Source: Flammeovirgaceae bacterium UBA6059 (GTDB taxonomy: Bacteria > Bacteroidota > Bacteroidia > Cytophagales > Cyclobacteriaceae). Taken from it: a stretch of 64,000 nucleotides of DNA. Positions 35,143-43,489 of the stretch are shown in pieces. The stretch lies in the NCBI GenBank assembly GCA_002435755.1, contig DIYH01000024.1:1-64000 (forward strand), given 5' to 3'. Every line of letters starts with the position of its first letter. Position 1 is the stretch's first letter. The notes below the pieces were generated by a model, which worked only from the letters and a program-made list of their open reading frames with translations, had not been told where the DNA came from and did not search any database. The position numbers were made by a program, and so were the translations under genes.

Positions 35143-35469
35143 CTATCCTCTCACCTGAGCGTCATTTTTCTGTCGTCGGATATCTCGGCTCGCCTGATTT
35201 TGTAGGCTTGTCAGCTTTCGCTGCTCTCTTCTGGTGATTATTCCGTCAGCCTCTATTCTGCTTTCTGTTCTGCGAATCATCCTTTGTTCAGCTCTAAGTC
35301 GCTTGGCTTCCATACGTGTTACTTCTCCGCTGGCTACACCTTCTGCTATGCGCACTTTTTGCACAGCCTGTCTTTTATCAGTTTTGTTAATGATATTGTC
35401 TTGCGCCTGTACATCGATGGAGATGATGATTGCCGTAATGATGCCTATAGTTACTATTAACTTTTTCAT
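35143..35469 (-). CDS. Small secreted charged helical protein
   Basis: 108 residues. Signal peptide MKKLIVTIGIITAIIISIDVQAQ. The mature part is Arg/Lys/Glu-rich, mostly helical, with two similar turns (AEGVASGEVTRMEAKRLRAE and EADGIITRREQRKL) that look like a duplicated EF-hand-like DG-xIT/Ex turn. Similar small proteins occur widely in Bacteroidota without known function. It is probably periplasmic. Confidence 0.7.
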   Translation of the reverse strand: MKKLIVTIGIITAIIISIDVQAQDNIINKTDKRQAVQKVRIAEGVASGEVTRMEAKRLRAEQRMIRRTESRIEADGIITRREQRKLTSLQNQASRDIRRQKNDAQVRG

Positions 35470-35637
35470 GATTTTTTGTTTTGTTCAGCACTTAGAGTAC
35501 CAACTACCATAAAGGTTTAATGGCATATCAAAAGTTTTCTAACATTCGTCAGAAAAACGTTGTGGCTAAAGGCAGCAATGGATCTGAGCAACACCTAAAT
35601 TTCTGATAAGACTCGTCCAATGAATTGGTCTTTGCTT

Positions 35638-36651
35638 TCAATGTAATGTCACAAAGATCTGACTTAGTAGTTTCCACTGACCATCTTCCTTTATCCAGTG
35701 TGCTGAGTAGTCTCCACCACGAGTACCTGGGACCTCTCTCCAGCTGCCTTGCTCCCACGCCCGATCTGCAACTTCACTCACTTTTAAGGTACTTGTGGTA
35801 CGCACATAATAGAGTCCCGGGTTTTTCTCGAAAAGCCCTGAGAGTAGTTTTTTGATTATCTTACCTCCACTCAACTGGCTACCGTCTCCGCCGGTGATGA
35901 TAATGTCACGACCATAGCTTTTGGCGATAGCATCGACATCTTGCCCTCGATACGCCGCGTTGGATTGAGCGCGAGCCTCCAGGATCAGCTCGCTATCAGA
36001 TGGAGCATTATGAGCGGTACCTGCATTGATTACAGCCTCAGCTTCAGCGGCTTCCTGTTTGATGTGATCGAGATAAAGAATACCGTTGAGGTGGTCTATC
36101 TCATGCTGAAAGACTACAGCCGTAAACTCCTCAATCATCTCAATACCATGCGATCCGTCTGGCCGATCATATTCGACAAGTATGGCATAGGCTCTGGTCT
36201 TGGTCGTATCACTCCTATCGGGAATGGACAGACAACCTTCTCGACATGGCCACTTCATCTCCGAATATTGAATGATTTTAGGATTAATGTAAGCCTCAAA
36301 CGGGAAGTTCTCTTTGTCAAACCTCTGTACCCAGATCACATTCTTCAGTATGCCGACTTGCGGTGCAGCGATCCCCGCTCCAAGCGACGCACTGTCTCGG
36401 ACAGTAGTGTACATTCTGTCAATAAGCAACCTAAGGATCTCATCATTGGGATCTGCAGTGATATCCAGGCTTTGGGTTCTTAACAAAATAGAGTCAGCTT
36501 GGTTGTTGATTTTGAAAACACGCATAGGTTGATCAGACCTACCGGCAGTAATCATATCAACTTGCTCTGGTGTAAAACCTTTAGGCTGTGCTAGTGCCTG
36601 TAACATCACTCCTGCTAAGGCTATGCTGATAGCTATAATGAATCGGGGCAT
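35638..36651 (-). CDS. Exported peptide deformylase fused to a SnoaL/DUF4440-like domain
   Basis: 337 residues. A signal peptide (MPRFIIAISIALAGVMLQAL, cleavage after ALA) is followed by a peptide deformylase domain with all three motifs intact: GAGIAAPQVG (91-100), EGCLS (138-142, metal Cys) and HEIDH (183-187, two metal His and catalytic Glu). Residues about 222-337 are a SnoaL-like/DUF4440 fold (SNAAYRGQDVDAIAKSY; SAHWIKEDGQWKLLSQIF). Normal deformylase is about 180 residues, cytoplasmic and acts on nascent chains, so export plus this partner domain is unusual. It cannot be the housekeeping Def. Possible roles include processing of formylated peptides outside the cytoplasm; this is inference. 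Confidence 0.85.
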   Translation of the reverse strand: MPRFIIAISIALAGVMLQALAQPKGFTPEQVDMITAGRSDQPMRVFKINNQADSILLRTQSLDITADPNDEILRLLIDRMYTTVRDSASLGAGIAAPQVGILKNVIWVQRFDKENFPFEAYINPKIIQYSEMKWPCREGCLSIPDRSDTTKTRAYAILVEYDRPDGSHGIEMIEEFTAVVFQHEIDHLNGILYLDHIKQEAAEAEAVINAGTAHNAPSDSELILEARAQSNAAYRGQDVDAIAKSYGRDIIITGGDGSQLSGGKIIKKLLSGLFEKNPGLYYVRTTSTLKVSEVADRAWEQGSWREVPGTRGGDYSAHWIKEDGQWKLLSQIFVTLH

Positions 36652-36747
36652 ATGTCTTGACTATGAATTTGTTTGAACGCAGGCTTCAATTTACGAAAGG
36701 AGCGTTTAACCGCGCTGGAATAGTTCGTATACTTGTCGGGTCAAGTT

Positions 36748-37719
36748 ATGTCAATGTCTCGATTACAAAGATTCACTTTTGCGCTGATCATTCTGACCTA
36801 TCTCGCTACTGCTGGCAAGGCGGATGATCGATACAAAGATCTAAAGGCAGGCAAGATCATAGCGTGGACTTTAAGTACCTGGCCCGGTGATTTTGTTGGT
36901 ATTGCTAAAGCACCGTTTGCTGATAAGAAGAAGTCAGCCATCGTCCTGGGCACTACACTCGGCATTATAGCAGTGGATAAGCCAACACAGCGATTTGTTC
37001 AGAACACTTTCAGCCCCCTTTTTGATTGGGATGTCCCCCCCGTACCCGGAATAGGGGAGATACAGGTGGGTACTAGAGCATTACTTGGAGGCTCTACCAA
37101 CGGTTATATACTCCTGGGCCTGACAGGCTACTACATGGGGTCGCTGGCATTTAAGCATAAGAAGGGACAGGTTGGTGTTATGCTCACATACAAAGCTATA
37201 GCTACCTCATATTTGGTCTCGCATCTAGTACTTAAATCTGTCTTCGCACGGAAGCGACCTTACAATCCGCTGGATGGACCGTATCCTTCTGAAGGGTTAC
37301 CTCCGAAATTCACAACGGACAACTGGGATTTTGGTAACTATAGTTGGCCGTCTCTAAGTAGCAGCCGAGAAGGCTCATCATTTCCGTCATTCCACTTTAC
37401 CATGTATTTCGCCATTGCAAGGGTACTGCATCGTACGTGGGACAATCCATGGGTAGCCTACGGTATTTTATTGGCGGGTCTGTTACCTGATTTTGACCTA
37501 CACAATCATTGGGTATCGGATATGTTTATCGGAGCTGTGATTGGTACGGTTATCGGAGAAGTGATTTATAAGAACTTTGAAAAGAAAACCTTTGGTGAGA
37601 ATCAAGGTGAGATGTCCTATAGGAAAGGTCAGGGGCTAAAGAGAGTTCTGAAAACCGCCAGTTTCAACCCATCATTCGGAAGAGGTTATGCAGGGGTGAA
37701 TTTTAGACTTTGTCTTTGA
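36748..37719 (+). CDS. PAP2-superfamily membrane phosphatase-like protein, divergent third motif
   Basis: 323 residues from the ATG at 36748 (36754 also possible); signal peptide ending TYLATAGKA. The PAP2 first motif is intact (KSVFARKRP). The second reads PSFH where PSGH is usual. In the third, SR-x5-H-x3-D is expected, but the sequence is PDFDLHNHWVSD, so the Arg is replaced by Asp while His and Asp remain. Other members dephosphorylate lipid phosphates in the periplasm; activity here is uncertain. It stands alone on the plus strand before the CPBP protease. Confidence 0.8.
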   Translation: MSMSRLQRFTFALIILTYLATAGKADDRYKDLKAGKIIAWTLSTWPGDFVGIAKAPFADKKKSAIVLGTTLGIIAVDKPTQRFVQNTFSPLFDWDVPPVPGIGEIQVGTRALLGGSTNGYILLGLTGYYMGSLAFKHKKGQVGVMLTYKAIATSYLVSHLVLKSVFARKRPYNPLDGPYPSEGLPPKFTTDNWDFGNYSWPSLSSSREGSSFPSFHFTMYFAIARVLHRTWDNPWVAYGILLAGLLPDFDLHNHWVSDMFIGAVIGTVIGEVIYKNFEKKTFGENQGEMSYRKGQGLKRVLKTASFNPSFGRGYAGVNFRLCL

Positions 37720-37862
37720 CCATGTTTTTAGCGCTTGAGGACAATCCAAACTATAGTCACTGCAATCAACAAATCTGAATGTAATGTAACCAGGCTTTGC
37801 ATTGGTGCATCTTATTTGCAGGCTGTGAGTTCATGTCGACTGCCGCATAGATTATCTAGAAG

Positions 37863-38567
37863 ATGAATAGCACCGAAAAAACCTTAGATTCTCGTCAGGG
37901 AAACCAACCTCTTTCTAACTATAAACTAGCTATTGAGGTACTCCTTGTAGTATTCTTGGTCATGCTTGATGGATACGGGTATATTCCGATTTCCCAAACA
38001 CTTTTCATATTTGGATTGCTATTGATATCTCTAAAAGTAAGGAAAGAAGGTTGGTCTTCCATTGGATTCAGACGATCGGCCCGTTTCAAGAGAAATCTGA
38101 TTATTGGGCTGAGTGCAGGCATATTCTTGGAGATTTTTGCAGCATTTGTGACCACTCCACTTATTTCAGATTTAGCAGGTATCGAACCCGACTATTCGAG
38201 TTTTGAAGGCATAAGGGGCAATATAGGGATGCTTGTGTTTTTTATCATCCTGTCTTGGATTCTAGGCGCTTTTGGAGAGGAGATCTGCTTTCGAGGATAT
38301 CTCATGAGACGGTTGTCCCAGCTTTTTAGGAAGAGTTCGAAGACATGGGTAATCAGTCTAATCCTATCAAGTGTTCTTTTTGGGTATGGACATACAGATC
38401 AAGGAATTGCGGGCTGGTTTCAGGAAGGTCTCAGTGGATTGTATCTTGGAATTCTATTCCTAACAACTGGTAAAAATCTTACTGCACCAATTGTATCTCA
38501 TGGAGTATCGAATACTCTTGCGTTCATCCTTATGTACTTTGGGGTGTACCCTGGAGTTGGATATTAG
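37863..38567 (+). CDS. CPBP family intramembrane metalloprotease
   Basis: 234 residues with about seven membrane helices. The CAAX-protease/bacteriocin-processing signature is complete: GEEICFRGYLMRRL (EExxxR), FGYGHTDQG (second motif His) and SHGVSNTLAF (HxxxN/B). It is an inner-membrane protease; in bacteria these act on peptides or have regulatory roles. No peptide precursor gene was seen nearby. The gene appears monocistronic. Confidence 0.9.
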   Translation: MNSTEKTLDSRQGNQPLSNYKLAIEVLLVVFLVMLDGYGYIPISQTLFIFGLLLISLKVRKEGWSSIGFRRSARFKRNLIIGLSAGIFLEIFAAFVTTPLISDLAGIEPDYSSFEGIRGNIGMLVFFIILSWILGAFGEEICFRGYLMRRLSQLFRKSSKTWVISLILSSVLFGYGHTDQGIAGWFQEGLSGLYLGILFLTTGKNLTAPIVSHGVSNTLAFILMYFGVYPGVGY

Positions 38568-38740
38568 TATAAAGCTGATGTGAAAAGGTAGTGAGTATTG
38601 CCACTGTCCATCCATAAGCCTTGGTTATTCTGGCTTGCAATTACGAATGACTATTTAACGTTTTAAATCAGACTATTTCTGAGGTCAAAAAACAACAGCA
38701 TTCATTGACTAGAATGCCAACTTAAGCAATGATATAAGAA

Positions 38741-39814
38741 TCAGATATGAGCTTTCGGTTCACTTAACTCTTCAAAAAAGGAGGTGTATTGCTCAGCAAT
38801 TACTTTTGGATTGTTTCTGGCAAGCACCGTTTTTCTCGCGTTTTGCCCAATTGTTTTTCTGAGATATGAATCCTGTACAAGTAGTGTGAGGTAGCTAGTC
38901 CAATCCTCGTCACTGTAAGCAAAAAAGCCGTTCTCACCATGCTTCATAAGTAGTTTGTCTGCTTCACATGGCGTGCAAACAATCGGAAGGCCGGCAACCA
39001 TGAATGTGATGAGTTTGTTTGATGGTTTGCGCTGTTGATGGAAATCATCCAAGGGCTTGATCACTACACCAATATCAGCATTAGCCAATACCTCTTCCCA
39101 ATCTTCGGTCCTCCATCTTATGTATTCAACCATACCTTTCTTTCCACTTGGTCGGTTTGTATGGTAGACCAATTCAAGTTTAATCCCAGTCTGTTTCGAG
39201 ATATCCTCTAAAATTGGATGCAACCTCTCCATTACATCCATATTACCGCTGTAGCCTTGCCAGACAAGTCGTAAACTTGTTTTGTTTTCATAGTTCGCAA
39301 TGAATTTGGAATTAGTAACAGGACACTCTATCAGTCTATATGGTAATGCATGATCCTTGCAAAACTTCATATCAAGGGGGGAAAGGAGAATCATGCCCGT
39401 CAGCTGCTGGACAAAATTTGGTTCTAAAAAAAAATCTTTGACACAACCAGCTGGGTTATCAATTATATCATAAAGAATGATTTTGCCTTTACTCCTAAGA
39501 ATTGCCAGCTGTTGATAGTCAATGCTATCTAAGTTTTTAACGATAACAATAATGTCAAAACCTTCTAAACTGTCTAGTTTGGTGAAGATGTCAGCAACAT
39601 AAATTTTACTATACTTGTTTATTGCATCTACAATAGGATCTATACGAAATTTTCTATCTCCCAAAATAGACTCATCAGTGTAGACCGGTCCAAAGCCGAC
39701 TTTGACTTTTTTAGAGAACAAATTGATTATCCTAAGACGTATGAACCATTTTAGATCTACAAGAAGGTAGATTGTCTTGAGACGTTTTAGCCATACGATA
39801 AACTTATCAATCAT
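38741..39814 (-). CDS. Glycosyltransferase, GT4-like
   Basis: 357 residues from the ATG at 39814 (a TTG upstream is unlikely). The C-terminal half has the GT-B donor-site pattern: NADIGVVIKPLDDFHQQRKPSNKLITFMVAGLPIVCTP, with the PSNKL loop common in GT4 enzymes of capsule and LPS clusters, then ENGFFAYSDEDW. The N-terminal half is an acceptor Rossmann fold. The substrate is unknown. The gene is AT-rich and part of a small glycan cluster with the epimerase and the second GT4. Confidence 0.8.
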   Translation of the reverse strand: MIDKFIVWLKRLKTIYLLVDLKWFIRLRIINLFSKKVKVGFGPVYTDESILGDRKFRIDPIVDAINKYSKIYVADIFTKLDSLEGFDIIVIVKNLDSIDYQQLAILRSKGKIILYDIIDNPAGCVKDFFLEPNFVQQLTGMILLSPLDMKFCKDHALPYRLIECPVTNSKFIANYENKTSLRLVWQGYSGNMDVMERLHPILEDISKQTGIKLELVYHTNRPSGKKGMVEYIRWRTEDWEEVLANADIGVVIKPLDDFHQQRKPSNKLITFMVAGLPIVCTPCEADKLLMKHGENGFFAYSDEDWTSYLTLLVQDSYLRKTIGQNARKTVLARNNPKVIAEQYTSFFEELSEPKAHI

Positions 39815-39872
39815 AATGTTTATCACAAGCAAGTTGAAAACATGAATTAAGTATATTAACTGTTGAAGCTCT

Positions 39873-40043
39873 TCACTTTAATAGCTTAACTGACTCTTCT
39901 AATTGCTGAAGTCCTAATTGGACAACAATCGTAGGTACTCCGATTTTCGACCTATCTATACGTCCAGAGAAAAGGAGATCAACAGAACACATCTGGCAGT
40001 TCAATAACTTGTAAGGAATACGCTGTATTTCATCGTCATTGTA
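39873..40043 (-). pseudogene. Possible gene remnant between the GT4 gene and the epimerase
   Basis: A 56-codon frame closes at 39873 (TGA) and is stopped upstream at 40044-40046 with no suitable ATG near its 5' end. It reads with protein-like character (PYKLLNCQMCSVDLLF ... SKIGVPTIVVQLGLQQLE), unlike normal spacer DNA. It is most likely the 3' end of a lost glycan gene. The family was not recognised. Confidence 0.3.
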
Positions 40044-41097
40044 TCACTACATTTTCATGACGGGCGATATAGTATCCCATTGTCTCCTTCAGCATTGCTT
40101 CCAAACTGTAATAAGGGCTCCATCCTGTTAGTTCTCGTATTTTCTTAGAGTTAGGTAACCGCCTGTCAGAATCATCATATCCCTCACCGTAAAACTCATC
40201 ACCAGAGATCGATTCAAACGTACTGTTACTGCTAGCATTTCTACCGAAGTAAGTATTATAAAGATGGAACATTGTTTTAGCCAAACCTTCTATGGAAGTT
40301 TCGTTTTCATCACTTCCTATATTGAAGATTTGCTTAGAACAACTTCCTCCCTCATTTTCAATTATTCTGAGATGTGCGTCGGTAGCATCCTTGATATAGG
40401 TATAGCACCTTTTTTGATCACCACCATTTACAAGGTATAATGGCTTTCCATAGAGGAGTGCGTCCATAAAGAAGCTGAAAACACGAGGAAAACCTTCCTC
40501 TTCAGAAGGTAAAAAATCAATTCTGGGACCAACATAGTTAAAGGGGCGTATGATGGTGTAGTCCAATTCATCCTTTAATCCGTAGGCGTGAATCACCCGA
40601 TCAAGCAGCTGTTTTGCACTGGCATAAATCCATCTATGTTTACTGACTGGACCAAGAATGAGGTCAGAGTTATCTTCATCAAAATAAAATGCCTGATCCG
40701 GTTGGTAAATAGACGGTGACTTGCCATAAACCTCGCTTGTAGAGAAATGAATTAGACGTTTTTGATGCTTAATACACTGTCTAATGATATTCATGTTCTC
40801 AGTAAAATCAAGCTCAAATGTAGAAACCGGATCCTGGACATAAATACCAGGATTGGCAATGGCCACCATGTTAACAACCAAATCATGTTCTTGAATGAGT
40901 AGACCAATGCGCTCAGGGTCTTCTGCAATATCCAATTGCAAGAATTCAACTCCAATGTGAGGTCTAAGGATCTCATCTAATTTGTCTTTAGTAAGATCCA
41001 CTGCGGTGGTACTGTAAATTGCTTTTTTTGACAATGCTTCAACGAGGTGAGATCCTATAAATCCCCCCGCTCCCAAAAGAAGTACTCTTTTATTCAT
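40036..41097 (-). CDS. ArnA-dehydrogenase-like NAD-dependent epimerase/decarboxylase
   Basis: 353 residues, an extended short-chain dehydrogenase: NAD loop LGAGGFIGSHL, HFSTSEVYG, and the catalytic Tyr-x3-Lys in RWIYASAKQLLDRVIHAYG, a region closely like the UDP-glucuronate decarboxylase domain of ArnA (GPVxKxRWIY). CYTYIKDATDAHLRII and a late DRRLPNSKKI (the ArnA arginine loop) agree. ArnA couples this to an N-terminal formyltransferase, which is missing here. The expected reaction is oxidative decarboxylation of UDP-glucuronate to a UDP-4-keto-pentose or UDP-xylose, for surface glycan. It runs divergent from the GT4 gene at 41262. Confidence 0.8.
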   Translation of the reverse strand: MNKRVLLLGAGGFIGSHLVEALSKKAIYSTTAVDLTKDKLDEILRPHIGVEFLQLDIAEDPERIGLLIQEHDLVVNMVAIANPGIYVQDPVSTFELDFTENMNIIRQCIKHQKRLIHFSTSEVYGKSPSIYQPDQAFYFDEDNSDLILGPVSKHRWIYASAKQLLDRVIHAYGLKDELDYTIIRPFNYVGPRIDFLPSEEEGFPRVFSFFMDALLYGKPLYLVNGGDQKRCYTYIKDATDAHLRIIENEGGSCSKQIFNIGSDENETSIEGLAKTMFHLYNTYFGRNASSNSTFESISGDEFYGEGYDDSDRRLPNSKKIRELTGWSPYYSLEAMLKETMGYYIARHENVVIQ

Positions 41098-41140
41098 GAA
41101 TAATGCTTAGACTTAGTTGGTTAGGTTTTTTGATAGATTC

Positions 41141-41155
41141 ACCGACAGTGTCGGT
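41141..41155. promoter_or_regulatory. 15-bp palindrome in the divergent glycan promoter region
   Basis: ACCGAC-AGT-GTCGGT, perfect 6-bp arms with a 3-base centre, between the epimerase (start 41097) and the GT4 gene (start 41262). It has no following U-run in either direction, so an operator is more likely than a terminator. No regulator gene adjoins. Confidence 0.3.
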
Positions 41156-41261
41156 TGGCCTTTATGATAGAATGTAGACCAAAGCTATTATTAGTATACA
41201 TACTGCTGAGACAAAAAAGCCAAATATCAAACTTGGATATTTTTTGAATACTATTTGTAGA

Positions 41262-42560
41262 ATGAAGATTCTTTTTTGCTCAGAAGTGTTTTTTCCTATG
41301 AACTCCGGTGGAATGGAGGTATATATTCATGGGTTAGCCAAATCATTGCAAAAATCGAATATAGAGGTGACTTTGTTGATAAGTGACATAGGCGCAGCAC
41401 GGAAATACCTTTATGATGGGCTTCAAATTCAAACGTATCCAATACCTGAAAGTCCAACCTCTAGCGAATTAAATGGTTTGACACGCCCTCGCGGCATAGA
41501 AGAGTTTGAATCCCTGGTTCGAATAGGCTCTCCAGATTTAGTCCATTTTCATTCCTTAGGAAGAGCGATTAACGCTTATTGTATAGAAGTGGTGAGTCGT
41601 CTTGATATTCCTGTAGTTTTGACTGTTCATCGCACGACTAATATCTGTATTAGGTCGGACTTCAATCGCTTTGGAACTGAAGCGTGTAATGGGAAAGTCG
41701 ATAGAGATGTTTGTCTAGCTTGTTTTCTAAGTTTTAAAGGCTTACCTAAATCAATAGCACAGCCCTCAGTTCACCTTATGTCAAAATTGCAGATTAGACT
41801 CAATAACCTTCTTCCCTCAATAAATATTGCTAACCACAAGTTTGAGGAAATCAAGAGGATAAAAGAAAATACCCAAACCGTAATAGCTTTGTCTAAGGTC
41901 ACGTTTGATGCTCTGCAGGCAAATGGTATTGATCCACCAAAGTTAAAGTTGGTCTCCCAGGGGATCTCGGTAGATATGATCAATGCAGGGAGTGACAGAA
42001 AAAGTGATAATAGTGAATTGAACCAGATCAGTTTTGGTTATTGGGGTAGGATTCATCCAGAAAAGGGAATTAGGATGATGATAAAAGCTATCCAGTTTAT
42101 TGATCCGAAAGAACACTCTTTGACCATAATAGGGGCAAAAGTTCCTGGATTAGAAGGTTTTTACGCTGAGATGCAGCACTTGACTCATGATATGGAGTCA
42201 ATCAAATGGGTAGGAGGCTGTTCTCAACAGCAGTTGCCCAGTTATTTAAGTGATATTGATGTACTCATACTACCTACAGTCACCAATGAAATGGCCCCTT
42301 TGGTAATATTGGAGGCATTTGCCTTCGGAATTCCAGTTATTGGGTCTGACTGCACTGGTATTTCAAGTATGGTCGAACACGGCAGAACTGGATTACTGTT
42401 TGAACAAGGGCAGGTGTCAGAATTGACCAATCAACTTCGAAGAATTGTAAACAATCCGGAGTTGGTAATCGAATTCTCAAAGAATATCGGGAGTGTACGA
42501 TCTCTAGATGATGTTGGCAGAGATATGCTCGATATTTATCAAGAAATACTAAGTAGCTAA
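41262..42560 (+). CDS. Glycosyltransferase family 4
   Basis: 432 residues from the ATG at 41262. N-terminal MKILFCSEVFFPMNSGGMEV has the Gly-rich acceptor loop of GT4. The C-terminal half holds SFGYWGRIHPEKGIRMMIKAI and LPTVTNEMAPLVILEAFAFG, including the E-x7-E donor site, then GIPVIGSDCTGISSMV. A central Cys-rich stretch (CNGKVDRDVCLACF) resembles GT4 enzymes of capsule loci. The donor sugar is unknown. Its 3' end overlaps the convergent acyltransferase gene by 12 bases. Confidence 0.88.
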   Translation: MKILFCSEVFFPMNSGGMEVYIHGLAKSLQKSNIEVTLLISDIGAARKYLYDGLQIQTYPIPESPTSSELNGLTRPRGIEEFESLVRIGSPDLVHFHSLGRAINAYCIEVVSRLDIPVVLTVHRTTNICIRSDFNRFGTEACNGKVDRDVCLACFLSFKGLPKSIAQPSVHLMSKLQIRLNNLLPSINIANHKFEEIKRIKENTQTVIALSKVTFDALQANGIDPPKLKLVSQGISVDMINAGSDRKSDNSELNQISFGYWGRIHPEKGIRMMIKAIQFIDPKEHSLTIIGAKVPGLEGFYAEMQHLTHDMESIKWVGGCSQQQLPSYLSDIDVLILPTVTNEMAPLVILEAFAFGIPVIGSDCTGISSMVEHGRTGLLFEQGQVSELTNQLRRIVNNPELVIEFSKNIGSVRSLDDVGRDMLDIYQEILSS

Positions 42561-43424
42561 AAGGATTCGCTTGTGCTTCCAACGCTTGTGCGTCCAGAGA
42601 TAATACTGTGGGTCCGTCAGAATTTGCTCCTCCAGGATACGAGTGTGCAATTCGGTGATTTCGAACTCAGCAGTTTCTCGTGGATTGTCCGTTAGCAGTG
42701 TGGTTTTGAATTCATAGTAGCCCCGCTTGACCCTGTAGATACCACCAAATACTACCGGAATATTATACTGTTTAGCAAACTTCTCTGTACCCAACATCAC
42801 CATGGTATCTTGGTTGAGAAAATTGGTCCAATATGCTTTCTTGTTTTTATTCGAGGGTGATTGATCAGCTCCGAATATGAAGCAAGTAGGCCCCTTTTTC
42901 ATCATGTCAAACATGCGTTCGGGCTCGTTTTTGGGATAAAGCTCGAGACCGGTCTTACCCCTTGTCTTTTGTATCAGCCTGTCGAAAAAAGGATTGGTAA
43001 GTGGAGCATACAATGCAGCTGTCTTATGAGGTATGATTGCTGCTACTGATACGGCAAACAACTCCCAATTAGCGTAATGCCCACCCACGAAAATGAAGCT
43101 CTTTCTTTCCTTATAAAGTTTTTCAACTACATCCATATTAGCTGCTGGGCACCTGCGAACGGCTTCTTCCTCACTAATGCTAAAAGCTTTGATACTCTCA
43201 ATAATGAGATCACAGAAATGTCTGTAAAAACCTTTCATCATTTGATCCATGTCCTGTTTAGATTTCTCTGGAAAGGAGTTTTCGATATTCGTTCGTACCA
43301 CCTTTTTGCGGTAGCCCACCAAGGAGTAAACAATATGGAATAGTCCATCACTGATGACATGTAGTATGGGCAGGGGTAGTAGAGAGAGCGGTTTAAGGAA
43401 CAAATAATAAAAAAAAGCAGTCAT
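42549..43424 (-). CDS. LpxL/HtrB-type lipid A acyltransferase
   Basis: 291 residues from the ATG at 43422-43424. The family's HxxxxE motif is in GGHYANWELFAV, and a second block is LGTEKFAKQYNIPVVFGG. A hydrophobic N-terminus (FFYYLFLKPLSLLPLPILHV) anchors it in the inner membrane. It adds a secondary acyl chain to lipid A from acyl-ACP. The overlap of its 3' end with the GT4 gene is unusual but small. Confidence 0.88.
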   Translation of the reverse strand: MTAFFYYLFLKPLSLLPLPILHVISDGLFHIVYSLVGYRKKVVRTNIENSFPEKSKQDMDQMMKGFYRHFCDLIIESIKAFSISEEEAVRRCPAANMDVVEKLYKERKSFIFVGGHYANWELFAVSVAAIIPHKTAALYAPLTNPFFDRLIQKTRGKTGLELYPKNEPERMFDMMKKGPTCFIFGADQSPSNKNKKAYWTNFLNQDTMVMLGTEKFAKQYNIPVVFGGIYRVKRGYYEFKTTLLTDNPRETAEFEITELHTRILEEQILTDPQYYLWTHKRWKHKRILLAT

Positions 43425-43489
43425 GCGATTTTGATCAAGCGGCAAATGTAATCATAGATCAACTGATGGCAAGACACAGGAATCACGCG

